DNA of 11,787 nt from an uncultured Porphyromonas sp. (GTDB lineage: Bacteria > Bacteroidota > Bacteroidia > Bacteroidales > Porphyromonadaceae), in contig UQBE01000052.1 in the NCBI GenBank assembly GCA_900539155.1, positions 1-11,787 on the forward strand, written 5' to 3'. The translations under genes were made by a program, and so were the position numbers. Positions 1 through 5,818 of the stretch are shown here, one piece after another. The notes beneath the pieces are model-generated. The model made no database searches. It had not been told where the DNA came from and was given only the letters and a program-made list of their open reading frames with translations. Within the stretch, counting starts at the first letter, position 1. The number at the start of each line of letters is the position of its first letter.

Positions 1-13
1 ATACTTTTTTAGT

Positions 14-43
14 AGTACTCTCTGGCGGTGCTGCCAGAGTACT
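14..43. repeat. Imperfect inverted repeat beside tRNA-Ser
   Basis: Arms at 14-26 and 33-43 pair over 11 bp (AGTACTC, then TGGC) with a two-base bulge (21-22) and a 6-nt loop. It lies just beyond the 3' end of the minus-strand tRNA. Read in the tRNA direction it is followed by ACT and an A-run rather than a T-run, so it is not a textbook terminator, though it could protect or define the tRNA precursor 3' end. Confidence 0.5.
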
Positions 44-48
44 TAAAG

Positions 49-133
49 CGGAGAGGGAGGGATTCGAACCCCCGGACCCGTGAAGGTCAACGGTTTTCAA
101 GACCGCCGCGATCGACCACTCTGCCACCTCTCC
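49..133 (-). tRNA. tRNA-Ser (anticodon UGA)
   Basis: An 85-nt class II tRNA on the minus strand. The acceptor stem GGAGAGG (133-127) pairs perfectly with CCTCTCC (56-50), with discriminator G at 49; no CCA is encoded. The anticodon loop is CTTGAAA, giving UGA, which reads UCA and other UCN serine codons. The T-arm is a 5-bp stem (one G-U pair) around TTCGAAT. The variable arm between the anticodon stem and the T-arm is long, as expected for serine. A Bacteroidetes-type promoter lies about 70 bp upstream (203-233). Confidence 0.97.
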
Positions 134-202
134 TTGCTTGACGACTGACTGAGGAAGTACCCCTTCGCCGTTCGTGAGCATACATCTTAGCCGATGCGGT
201 TG

Positions 203-233
203 CAAAGGTAATACAATTTCCTCAATAAACAAA
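203..233 (-). promoter_or_regulatory. Bacteroidetes-type promoter for tRNA-Ser
   Basis: On the minus strand, TTTG (233-230) is followed after 19 bases by TACCTTTG (210-203), an exact match to the TTTG-N19/20-TAnnTTTG consensus of Bacteroidetes primary-sigma promoters. Transcription would begin about 60 nt before the mature tRNA 5' end. Confidence 0.75.
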
Positions 234-242
234 CTCTTACGT

Positions 243-280
243 ACATTCCACCCGCTAACGCACATTCCACCCACTAATGC
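243..280. repeat. Two tandem copies of a 19-bp unit
   Basis: Units at 243-261 and 262-280 begin ACATTCCACCC and differ at 2 of 19 positions (254/273 and 259/278). They sit immediately upstream of the tRNA-Ser promoter -33 element. No function can be assigned. Confidence 0.7.
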
Positions 281-372
281 AATTTGGAGTAGAAAATACG
301 TTCTCGCACATCTCCCGTGTCAAGTGTTATGCGAGAAGGTCGTAGGTCGAGTCCCGTGGGGTGAGGATAAGA

Positions 373-413
373 CGAAGCCCAGCGGACGACCTGAGTGTGT
401 CTGCTGGGCTTCG
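373..413 (-). terminator. Hairpin terminator downstream of rubrerythrin
   Basis: Arms at 373-387 and 399-413 form a 15-bp stem (one G-T wobble) with an 11-nt loop, about 50 bp beyond the rubrerythrin stop codon. In the minus-strand direction it is followed by TCTTAT, a weak T-tract. It also separates rubrerythrin from the tRNA-Ser unit. Confidence 0.7.
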
Positions 414-463
414 CGTGTGTCTAGCTAGCTAGACGAGTGGCTCCTGTGAGCCCTCGGTCTTGA

Positions 464-1045
464 CTAGTAGTTCTCAGCCATTGGCTCGAAGAACTCCTGT
501 GGGTGATCGCATGCGGGGCACTTAGCAGGTGCCTTCTTAGCCTTAACAACGAAGCCACAGTTACGGCACTGCCAGTAGATTTCCTCGTCACGCTCGAAGT
601 ACTTGCCTGACTCGACACGCTCGAGGAGCTTGAGGTAGCGCATCTCGTGCTCGTGCTCGGCCTTGGAGACATTGCGATAGACGGCTGCAATGGTCTTGAA
701 GCCCTCCTCCTCGGCGATGTCAGCAAACTCGGGGTACAGCTCCTCAGCCTCGCAGTGCTCACCGTCAGCGGCTGCCTTGAGGTTCTCAGCCGTAGTGCCG
801 ATGACACCTGCGGGGAAAGCTGCAGTAATCTCTAGCTCACCGCCCTCGAGGAACTTGAAGAAGCGCTTAGCGTGCTCCTTCTCCTGGTCAGCGGTCTCTA
901 GAAAGACGGCCTCGATCTGGCGATAGCCCTCCTTGCGAGCGACTCCAGCGAAGTATGTATAGCGATTTCTAGCCTGAGACTCTCCTGCGAATGACTTGAG
1001 GAGGTTCTGTTCGGTACGTGTACCTTTGATTGATTTATTACTCAT
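464..1045 (-). CDS. rbr: Rubrerythrin (non-haem diiron peroxidase)
   Basis: A 193-residue cytoplasmic peroxide-reducing enzyme of anaerobes; it takes electrons from NAD(P)H-linked rubredoxin-type donors and reduces H2O2 to water. An N-terminal ferritin-like four-helix domain carries the expected diiron ligands: E22, the E55-xx-H58 pair, E95, E98 and the E129-xx-H132 pair. A C-terminal rubredoxin-like domain follows with two CxxC iron knuckles, C159/C162 and C175/C178. Length and domain order are those of classical rubrerythrin, with nothing missing. The ATG at 1045 starts the conserved N-terminus (KGTRTEQNLLKSFAGES). The gene is monocistronic, with its own promoter (1087-1118) and terminator (373-413). 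Together with the SOD at 9848 it points to an oxygen-exposed anaerobic lifestyle. Confidence 0.97.
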   Translation of the reverse strand: MSNKSIKGTRTEQNLLKSFAGESQARNRYTYFAGVARKEGYRQIEAVFLETADQEKEHAKRFFKFLEGGELEITAAFPAGVIGTTAENLKAAADGEHCEAEELYPEFADIAEEEGFKTIAAVYRNVSKAEHEHEMRYLKLLERVESGKYFERDEEIYWQCRNCGFVVKAKKAPAKCPACDHPQEFFEPMAENY

Positions 1046-1086
1046 AAGTAGGTATTCTTAAAAGGTTGAATGGTTTCTTACCACCA

Positions 1087-1118
1087 CAAAGATACCTATT
1101 TATTGTGACGTGTGCAAA
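1087..1118 (-). promoter_or_regulatory. Bacteroidetes-type promoter for rubrerythrin
   Basis: On the minus strand, TTTG (1118-1115) is followed after 20 bases by TATCTTTG (1094-1087), an exact consensus match. The predicted leader is about 35-40 nt. No obvious operator palindrome overlaps it. Confidence 0.8.
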
Positions 1119-1231
1119 TAACTCTGACCGGGGCTCTGCGGAGGCTACTGGGTGGGGCGCTTTGGACCTCTAGTCGTGCGATGCGTAGTGGGTCTGCTCT
1201 GACGAGCGAAAGGAGGAATGGATGGGGAAGG

Positions 1232-1263
1232 TTTGCATCGCAACCTTTTAATGCTTAACTTTG
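1232..1263 (+). promoter_or_regulatory. Bacteroidetes-type promoter for GAPDH
   Basis: TTTG (1232-1235), 20 bases, then TAACTTTG (1256-1263): an exact match in sequence and spacing. The leader to the ATG at 1355 is about 85 nt. A small imperfect dyad (GGTTTGC ATC GCAACC, 1230-1245) overlaps the -33 element and might be an operator; that is a guess. Confidence 0.8.
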
Positions 1264-1354
1264 TAGGAGTAATAGGGGGTGATGTCCTATATAAAGTGTC
1301 ATCCTCGATGCATTATTCATTTGAACACACATTAAAAACAGTATAACAACTCTC

Positions 1355-2359
1355 ATGACAAAAGTAGGTATCAATGGCTTTGGCCGTATTGGTCGGCTAG
1401 TCTTCCGCGCTTCTATGAAGCGTGATGATCTCGAGGTAGTAGCAATCAACGACCTCATCGACGTAGAGTATATGGCGTATATGCTCAAGTATGACTCTGT
1501 CCACGGACGCTTCGACGGGACCGTCGACGTGCAGGATGGTATGCTCGTAGTGAATGGTCGCAAGATTCGCGTGACCGCTGAGAAGGAGCCGCGCTTGATT
1601 AACTGGGGCGCTGCTGGCGTAGAGTACGTCGTCGAGAGCACCGGGCGCTTCCTCACCAAGGAGCTTTCGCAGGGGCATATCGAGGCTGGTGCTAAGTATG
1701 TCGTCATGTCAGCTCCCTCCAAGGACGACACGCCTATGTTTGTAACAGGGGTCAACCTTGAGAAGTATGAGCGTGGGACGCAGTTTGTCTCCAACGCATC
1801 CTGTACGACCAACTGCCTCGCTCCGCTGGTCAAGGTGCTCAACGACAACTTCGGCGTGGAGCAGGGTCTTATGACCACCGTGCATGCTGCTACGGCTACG
1901 CAGAAGACGGTCGACGGACCTTCACTCAAGGATTGGCGTGGCGGTCGCTCGGCTATCGGCAATATCATCCCATCCTCCACGGGTGCTGCCAAGGCTGTCG
2001 GCAAGGTTATTCCCGAGCTCAATGGTAAGCTCACGGGTATGTCCTTCCGCGTACCTACGATGGATGTTTCTGTCGTTGACCTGACGGTACAGCTCAAGCG
2101 TGGTGCTAGCTACGATGAGATCTGCGCTGCTATGAAGAAGGCTTCGGAGACCAACCTCAAGGGTATCATGGAGTATTGCGACGAGCTACTCGTAAGCCAG
2201 GACTTCGTAAGCGATCCACACACCTCTATCTTTGACGCTAAGGCTGGTATCGCTCTGACTGACACCTTCGTCAAGGTAGTCGCTTGGTATGACAATGAGT
2301 GGGGTTACTCTAACAAGGTACTCTGTCTCATCGCTCATATGGCTGAGGTCAATAAGTAA
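1355..2359 (+). CDS. gapA: Glyceraldehyde-3-phosphate dehydrogenase, type I
   Basis: A 334-residue glycolytic enzyme that converts glyceraldehyde-3-phosphate, phosphate and NAD+ to 1,3-bisphosphoglycerate. The N-terminal Rossmann fold begins with NGFGRIGRLVFR (residues 7-18). D33 in INDL suggests preference for NAD over NADP. The catalytic motif SNASCTTNCLAPLVK places the nucleophile at C150, and H177 in the following strand is the expected general base. The C-terminal half has the phosphate-site segment GAAKAVGKVIPELNGKLTGM and the terminal WYDNEWGYSNKV, both full length. The start follows a perfect promoter (1232-1263), and a long hairpin follows the stop, so the gene is a single transcription unit. 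Confidence 0.98.
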   Translation: MTKVGINGFGRIGRLVFRASMKRDDLEVVAINDLIDVEYMAYMLKYDSVHGRFDGTVDVQDGMLVVNGRKIRVTAEKEPRLINWGAAGVEYVVESTGRFLTKELSQGHIEAGAKYVVMSAPSKDDTPMFVTGVNLEKYERGTQFVSNASCTTNCLAPLVKVLNDNFGVEQGLMTTVHAATATQKTVDGPSLKDWRGGRSAIGNIIPSSTGAAKAVGKVIPELNGKLTGMSFRVPTMDVSVVDLTVQLKRGASYDEICAAMKKASETNLKGIMEYCDELLVSQDFVSDPHTSIFDAKAGIALTDTFVKVVAWYDNEWGYSNKVLCLIAHMAEVNK

Positions 2360-2395
2360 TCACGGAGAGGACACACCTCTTCAGTCAAACGTTTC

Positions 2396-2471
2396 AGACG
2401 CAAGGCACAAGACGTAGGAGACGACGTCTCACGACTCAGTACTCTACGCTTGTGACTTGCGTCTCGCTTTT
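2396..2471 (+). terminator. Long interrupted hairpin terminator after GAPDH
   Basis: Starting 36 bp after the stop, AGACGCAAG (2396-2404) pairs with CTTGCGTCT (2456-2464). After a single mismatch the stem continues as CACAAG/CTTGTG and, past a one-base bulge, CGTAG/CTACG. The apical part contains GAGAC-GAC-GTCTC. The right arm is followed by CGCTTTTG, a short T-tract. Confidence 0.75.
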
Positions 2472-2489
2472 GTCGGGCTCTCGTCGTCC

Positions 2490-2519
2490 CCATTGCGGGG
2501 ATGCTGATTCCGGCAATGG
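2490..2519 (+). repeat. Short hairpin in the helicase leader
   Basis: CCATTGC (2490-2496) pairs with GCAATGG (2513-2519); one mismatch inward, GG/CC extends it. It covers the in-frame ATGs at 2501 and 2516, which argues that translation starts further downstream at 2561. Confidence 0.4.
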
Positions 2520-2560
2520 ACTCTTATCACGGACACATTATATATAATAGGACAAGGCTG

Positions 2561-3868
2561 ATGGACTTTTACGAGCTAGATCTAGAGGATGAAGTGCTAG
2601 ATGGACTGGATGCGATGAACTTTGTGGAGACCTCTCCGATTCAGTCTGCTACAATCCCCCCACTCCTCGAGGGGCGCGACGTCATAGGCTGTGCGCAGAC
2701 TGGCTCGGGCAAGACGGCTGCCTACCTGCTTCCCTTTCTCAACAAAGTGGCACGCCGTGAGCTCCCCGCCGACCAGCTCGGTGCTGTCGTGATGGCTCCG
2801 ACCCGTGAGCTGGCGAAGCAGATTGACCAGCAGGTCGAGGGCTTCGGCTACTACCTCTCCGTCTCTACGCTGGCTATCTACGGTGGCACAGACGGCATCG
2901 CTTGGGAGCAGCAGCGGCGAGGGATGGCTATGGGTGCTGATATCGTCATCGCCACCCCTGGGAGACTTCTCTCGATGCTCCGACTAGGAGCCTGCGACCT
3001 CTCGCATGTGCGTTACTTCGTCCTCGACGAGGCGGATAGGATGCTTGATATGGGCTTTTACGAAGACATCCTAGAGATTTACAAGGCACTGCCCAAGGAG
3101 TGTCAGCACGTTATGTTCTCAGCGACGATGCCTAAGGAAATTCTCAAGCTGTCGGAGAACATCCTCGTCGACCCCGTTCTCGTCGAGCTGGCCGTGGCAA
3201 AGCCACCCAAGTCCATCATGCAGACCGCCTATATATGCTACGATGCGCAGAAGCTCCCGATTATCAAGTCACTCTTTGCAGACAAAGAGCCTGAGGAAGT
3301 CCCACGTACCATCATATTTGCTGGGACCAAGTCGACCGTTCACGCGCTCAGCCAGACGCTCTCTCGAGACAAGCTCTCCGTCGCTGCGATGCACTCCGAC
3401 CTGACACAGGAGCGACGCGAGGAGGTGCTGAGAGACTTTCGTATGGGACGTATCAAGGTGCTCGTGGCTACCGACATCGTGGCGCGAGGTATCGACATCG
3501 ACGACATCGCTGTAGTGGTCAACTACGAGGTGCCACACGACTTTGAGGACTATGTACACCGCATCGGACGTACGGCTCGTGGAGCCGACGGCAAGGGCTT
3601 AGCCATCACGCTCGTCTCGCCCAGTGACCAGCAGGACTTTGCGCTACTGGAGCGCTTCCTCGAGCAGGAAATCTACCGTATTCCGCTAGACCCCTCACTA
3701 GGCGAGGCGCCTACCTACGCTCCCAACGAGCGCACCAGCAGTCGTGGCTCCTCAAGAGGAAGTGGTGGCAAGGGGCGTGGTGGTCGTGGCACGCACAAGG
3801 GTGGCTCACGAGGTCGTGGCGGAGCGCGCAAAGGACGCTCGGGAGGGCGAAAAGGCGCAAAGCAGTAA
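2561..3868 (+). CDS. DEAD-box ATP-dependent RNA helicase with RGG-rich tail
   Basis: A 435-residue RNA helicase of the RhlE/DeaD/CsdA type, acting in the cytoplasm on structured RNA (ribosome assembly, RNA decay, cold adaptation). All family motifs are present: Q motif F21 to Q28, motif I AQTGSGKT (45-52), PTRELA (80-85), TPGR (132-135), DEAD (156-159), SAT (187-189), ARGID (308-312) and HRIGRTAR (333-340). The last 44 residues are almost only R, G, S and K, an RGG-type RNA-binding tail. I start at the ATG at 2561 (MDFYELDLEDEVL) because it fits the usual helicase N-terminus; in-frame ATGs at 2501 and 2516 would add a non-conserved 20- or 15-residue extension. The AT-rich stretch just before 2561 may hold a promoter, but no TAnnTTTG is present. 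It probably cotranscribes with the phosphoesterase 10 bp downstream. Confidence 0.93.
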   Translation: MDFYELDLEDEVLDGLDAMNFVETSPIQSATIPPLLEGRDVIGCAQTGSGKTAAYLLPFLNKVARRELPADQLGAVVMAPTRELAKQIDQQVEGFGYYLSVSTLAIYGGTDGIAWEQQRRGMAMGADIVIATPGRLLSMLRLGACDLSHVRYFVLDEADRMLDMGFYEDILEIYKALPKECQHVMFSATMPKEILKLSENILVDPVLVELAVAKPPKSIMQTAYICYDAQKLPIIKSLFADKEPEEVPRTIIFAGTKSTVHALSQTLSRDKLSVAAMHSDLTQERREEVLRDFRMGRIKVLVATDIVARGIDIDDIAVVVNYEVPHDFEDYVHRIGRTARGADGKGLAITLVSPSDQQDFALLERFLEQEIYRIPLDPSLGEAPTYAPNERTSSRGSSRGSGGKGRGGRGTHKGGSRGRGGARKGRSGGRKGAKQ

Positions 3869-3878
3869 CCCCACCGCT

Positions 3879-4388
3879 ATGAAAGCGCATCAGCGTATCG
3901 GCATCCTGAGCGATACGCACGGATATATCGACGACCGTATCTGCGAGGCTCTGGAGCCGTGTGACCTCATCTTGCATGCGGGAGATGTCGGTTCGCCACT
4001 GGTCCTAGAGCGACTGCAAGCGGTCGCACCCACACTAGCGGTCTATGGCAACATCGACGATGCGGCACTACAGGCACAGCTCCCAGAGGTCGTTCACACG
4101 GAGGTGGCCGGCGTGGAGTTGGTGATGACCCATATAGGCGGTTATCCAGGGCGTTACGAGCGAGTGCTGCGCGACTATCTCACGCCGTGGCGTGAGCACC
4201 CGATGATTACCATCTCAGGACATAGTCACATACTCAAGGTGATGCCCGACAAGTCTCGTCCAGGACTACTGCACATCAACCCAGGAGCCGTAGGACGAAG
4301 TGGGTGGCATCAGACCCGCACGCTCGTGCGACTAGAGATAACCTCCGGGCGACCACACGACCTACAGGTCCTCGAGTGGAATCGCTAG
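3879..4388 (+). CDS. YfcE/MJ0936-family metallophosphoesterase
   Basis: A 169-residue calcineurin-like phosphodiesterase of the small YfcE group; these bind two metals and hydrolyse phosphodiesters, with physiological substrates mostly unknown. The metal-binding motifs are complete and in order: SDTHG (D12, H14), HAGD (D36), GNID (N58), MTHIGG (H85) and GHSH (H115, H117). The C-terminus holds the family's INPGAVG. I chose the ATG at 3879, 10 bp after the helicase stop: an open frame extends back to 3744, but it is only the out-of-frame shadow of the helicase's glycine/arginine tail. The tight spacing suggests a helicase-phosphoesterase operon. No clear terminator follows; the region beyond is full of repeats. 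Confidence 0.93.
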   Translation: MKAHQRIGILSDTHGYIDDRICEALEPCDLILHAGDVGSPLVLERLQAVAPTLAVYGNIDDAALQAQLPEVVHTEVAGVELVMTHIGGYPGRYERVLRDYLTPWREHPMITISGHSHILKVMPDKSRPGLLHINPGAVGRSGWHQTRTLVRLEITSGRPHDLQVLEWNR

Positions 4389-4591
4389 AGACAGCCGTGC
4401 ATGCATCCCCGTCCCAGCGTGACGACTAACGATCTGTCGGAAAACACCGTCGGTGCATCCGCATTCAATTTGACGAGTAACGAGCTGCTTTCTAAGTTTA
4501 TATGTAAGTAGAATGCGAAATTTTTTCTCGTTTCGGAAGCTCGGTCGACTTCTCTTCGGGTGAACTGCTCGGCGGGATGGGGGCTTCCACC

Positions 4592-4671
4592 GTAGGGGCG
4601 GACCTGTGTGTCCGCCCGTCCTCACCTGAGCGCAGTCTATTCTGCGGGCGGACACGTAGGTCCGCCCCTAC
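4592..4671. repeat. REP/BIME-like pair of palindromes
   Basis: Two 27-bp arms (4592-4618 and 4645-4671) are inverted copies with two mismatches. Each arm also contains its own perfect 8-bp hairpin, GGGCGGAC...GTCCGCCC, with a 6-nt loop (CTGTGT on the left, ACGTAG on the right). The outer border is GTAGG on one side and CCTAC on the other. This is the architecture of bacterial interspersed palindromic elements: two REP units in opposite orientation around a 26-bp spacer. Confidence 0.75.
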
Positions 4672-4718
4672 ACAAGCTACGTCAGCACGACAATTCCACT
4701 CATCAAACGCTGTAACCC

Positions 4719-4757
4719 CGAGCTGTAAGGACGCAGACCATGCGTCCTTACAGCTCG
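4719..4757. repeat. Perfect 17-bp hairpin near the AlkD-like gene's end
   Basis: Arms at 4719-4735 (starting CGAGCTGTAAGG) and 4741-4757 are exactly complementary around the 5-nt loop GACCA. It lies 30 bp beyond the stop codon of the minus-strand AlkD-like gene and could stop its transcription, but no T-tract follows on either strand. The right arm shares CAGCTCG with the 15-bp inverted repeat at 4751. Confidence 0.7.
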
Positions 4758-4786
4758 TTACTCGTTAGGGGAGGCGTGTGGGGGAG

Positions 4787-5500
4787 CTACGGGGTGTGCC
4801 GTGTGGCTGTGCGCCGGGAGTCGCGGAGCTTCTGCTGGTACATACGTAGCACGGTGCTGTCGGTGATAGCGGTGCTGATGGCTTCGACGAGGGAGGATTC
4901 ACCCGTGAGCGTCATTTCCGCTAGGAGCCACGCCATAGCCATCTGGACATAATAAGCCTCATCGTGCTGTAGTGGGATGAGATGTTGCAGAGCTGTCGTG
5001 GGGGTGACCAGGTCGTAACGTAAGAGGTCAAGCCAAGCGACGACGGTGAGCCGGCGTGCGTAGGGGTTGGCGTCGTGCGCATGCTCAGCGAGCGAGCGGA
5101 GTACTATCTGGAGCTCTGCGTCGCCCTGCCTAGCCCACTGTGCGAGGATCTCCTTGTAGTAGTCAGGCACAGCCCAGCCGTCGCAGAGCGGGTAGAGGAG
5201 GGGAGTGCCTTCGGCAGCGGTGGCAAGACGACCGAGGACTCCTCCGAAGAGGATTTTGTACTCATACCATACGCAGGCTCGCGGGTGGAGTAGGTCGATG
5301 GCTTCGTCGAGGGTGAGTAAGCGACTGAGTTGTTTTGTGGCTTGTCGTAACCACTTCATACGAATGCCGAGTACGCTCTCGGGTCGTGAGGAGACTTTGG
5401 TGCGGAGTGCCATAAAGCGAGCATAGGATGGCTCGCGACGCTGCTCGAGCTGTGCGAGTAGTGCGGTGGCAGTCTCTAGGGGTGTGGTCGTGGGGTGCAT
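4787..5500 (-). CDS. AlkD-like DNA alkylation repair protein (HEAT-repeat)
   Basis: A 237-residue protein of the DNA alkylation repair (AlkD/AlkC) family, glycosylases made of HEAT-like helical repeats that remove alkylated bases such as 3- and 7-methylpurines. Recognisable segments are VLGIRMKWLRQATKQL (43-58, the family's G-[VI]-R-xx-x-[LI]-R motif), YEYKILFGG (79-87), CDGWAVPD (106-113, with W109 and D113 where AlkD has its catalytic Trp/Asp) and EAYYVQMAMAWLLAEM (181-196), the C-terminal family signature. The open frame runs back to 5698, but those extra 66 codons come mostly from an inserted MITE; homology begins after the ATG at 5500, which I take as the start. The MITE ends 30 bp upstream, so the native promoter has probably been displaced. 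The family is clear; the exact lesion specificity is not. Confidence 0.8.
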   Translation of the reverse strand: MHPTTTPLETATALLAQLEQRREPSYARFMALRTKVSSRPESVLGIRMKWLRQATKQLSRLLTLDEAIDLLHPRACVWYEYKILFGGVLGRLATAAEGTPLLYPLCDGWAVPDYYKEILAQWARQGDAELQIVLRSLAEHAHDANPYARRLTVVAWLDLLRYDLVTPTTALQHLIPLQHDEAYYVQMAMAWLLAEMTLTGESSLVEAISTAITDSTVLRMYQQKLRDSRRTATRHTP

Positions 5501-5530
5501 AGGTTGGGTGCAATGGGGGTGGGCTCTGAT

Positions 5531-5705
5531 GAGACTGTTGCATAAAGGCGAATCGCTGTGTTGCTTTCGGGATTCGGCTTCGGTCACATACGGAGGTATG
5601 CTCCCTTCAGACCTCACCCTCAGCGCCTTGCGCTTCATCCTTTCTGCAAAGTCTAGACAATCTTGCTTGCAAGATTGTGAGACTGTTGACTTTTGCAACA
5701 GTCTC
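5531..5705. mobile_element. 175-bp MITE with 12-bp TIRs and 5-bp target duplication
   Basis: GAGACTGTTGCA (5531-5542) is repeated as its exact reverse complement TGCAACAGTCTC (5694-5705). The element is flanked by direct repeats CTGAT at 5526-5530 and 5706-5710, a 5-bp target duplication. No transposase fits in 175 bp, so it would move only in trans. Inside are a perfect 10-bp hairpin (5657-5666/5669-5678) and a second copy of the terminal sequence (GAGACTGTTG, 5679-5688) that makes a 10-bp hairpin with the right end. In the minus-strand frame the interior reads as an open peptide (KRKALRVRSEGSIPPYVTEAES), perhaps a remnant of a parent transposase; that is inference. It inserted just upstream of the AlkD-like gene. 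Confidence 0.82.
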
Positions 5706-5716
5706 CTGATATAGCG

Positions 5717-5753
5717 CAGTCCCCCATATGCGAGCCGTGCATACGGGGGACTG
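5717..5753. terminator. 15-bp hairpin downstream of the CbiK gene
   Basis: CAGTCCCCC at 5717 and its complement ending at 5753 form a 15-bp stem (5717-5731/5739-5753) with one mismatch and a 7-nt loop. It lies between the CbiK stop and the MITE and may help end the receptor/CbiK operon. No T-run follows on the minus strand, so the terminator call is weak. Confidence 0.45.
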
Positions 5754-5764
5754 ACTAGGGGATG

Positions 5765-5802
5765 CCTGTGTGACCGTGTGACGCGATAGTCACTGTCACA
5801 GG
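5765..5802 (-). terminator. Nested hairpin directly after the CbiK stop
   Basis: CCTGTG-T-GAC (5765-5774) pairs with GTCACAGG (5795-5802) with one bulged base, and inside it GTGAC (5778-5782) pairs with GTCAC (5789-5793). It begins 17 bp past the minus-strand stop codon, the usual place for a transcript end, but lacks a T-tract. Confidence 0.45.
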
Positions 5803-5818
5803 TGGCTGGGTCTGAAGA

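Larger units (their letters stand above)
4473..4765. repeat. 15-bp perfect inverted repeats bounding a 293-bp segment
   Basis: ACGAGTAACGAGCTG (4473-4487) recurs as its exact reverse complement at 4751-4765. The segment between contains the REP-like pair and the 17-bp hairpin. This resembles a non-autonomous mobile element, but I could not find flanking target duplications, so it may equally be inverted copies of a dispersed repeat. Confidence 0.5.
4389..4786. other. Gene-free repeat-rich region between convergent genes
   Basis: About 400 bp lie between the convergent phosphoesterase and AlkD-like genes. I see no credible gene. The region contains an imperfect direct repeat of a 16-mer (4421-4436 and 4472-4487, two mismatches), a 15-bp long-range inverted repeat, a REP-like pair and a perfect 17-bp hairpin, each listed separately. 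An open minus-strand frame through 4362-4655 is created by the repeats and matches nothing I know. Confidence 0.7.

Noticed and set aside
14..43. Terminator of tRNA-Ser
   Set aside because: The stem is good but is followed by A-rich rather than T-rich sequence in the tRNA direction, so I list it only as an inverted repeat.
174..428. 84-codon plus-strand open frame
   Set aside because: It crosses the tRNA promoter, the 19-bp duplication and the terminator hairpin, and its protein resembles nothing I recognise.
1255..2097. 280-codon open frame antisense to GAPDH
   Set aside because: A shadow of the strongly biased GAPDH codons; GAPDH is unambiguous on the other strand and has a perfect promoter.
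2501..2560. Longer helicase start at 2501
   Set aside because: The extra 20 residues do not match helicase N-termini, and a hairpin overlaps the ATGs at 2501 and 2516.
3744..3878. Longer phosphoesterase start at 3744
   Set aside because: This is the out-of-frame reading of the helicase's glycine/arginine-rich tail; the family N-terminus begins just after 3879.
4362..4655. 97-codon minus-strand open frame
   Set aside because: It overlaps the phosphoesterase end and runs through the REP-like repeat; low-complexity and with no motif.
5501..5698. N-terminal extension of the AlkD-like protein to 5698
   Set aside because: Most of the extra codons lie inside the MITE (terminal repeats and hairpins), and homology begins after the ATG at 5500.
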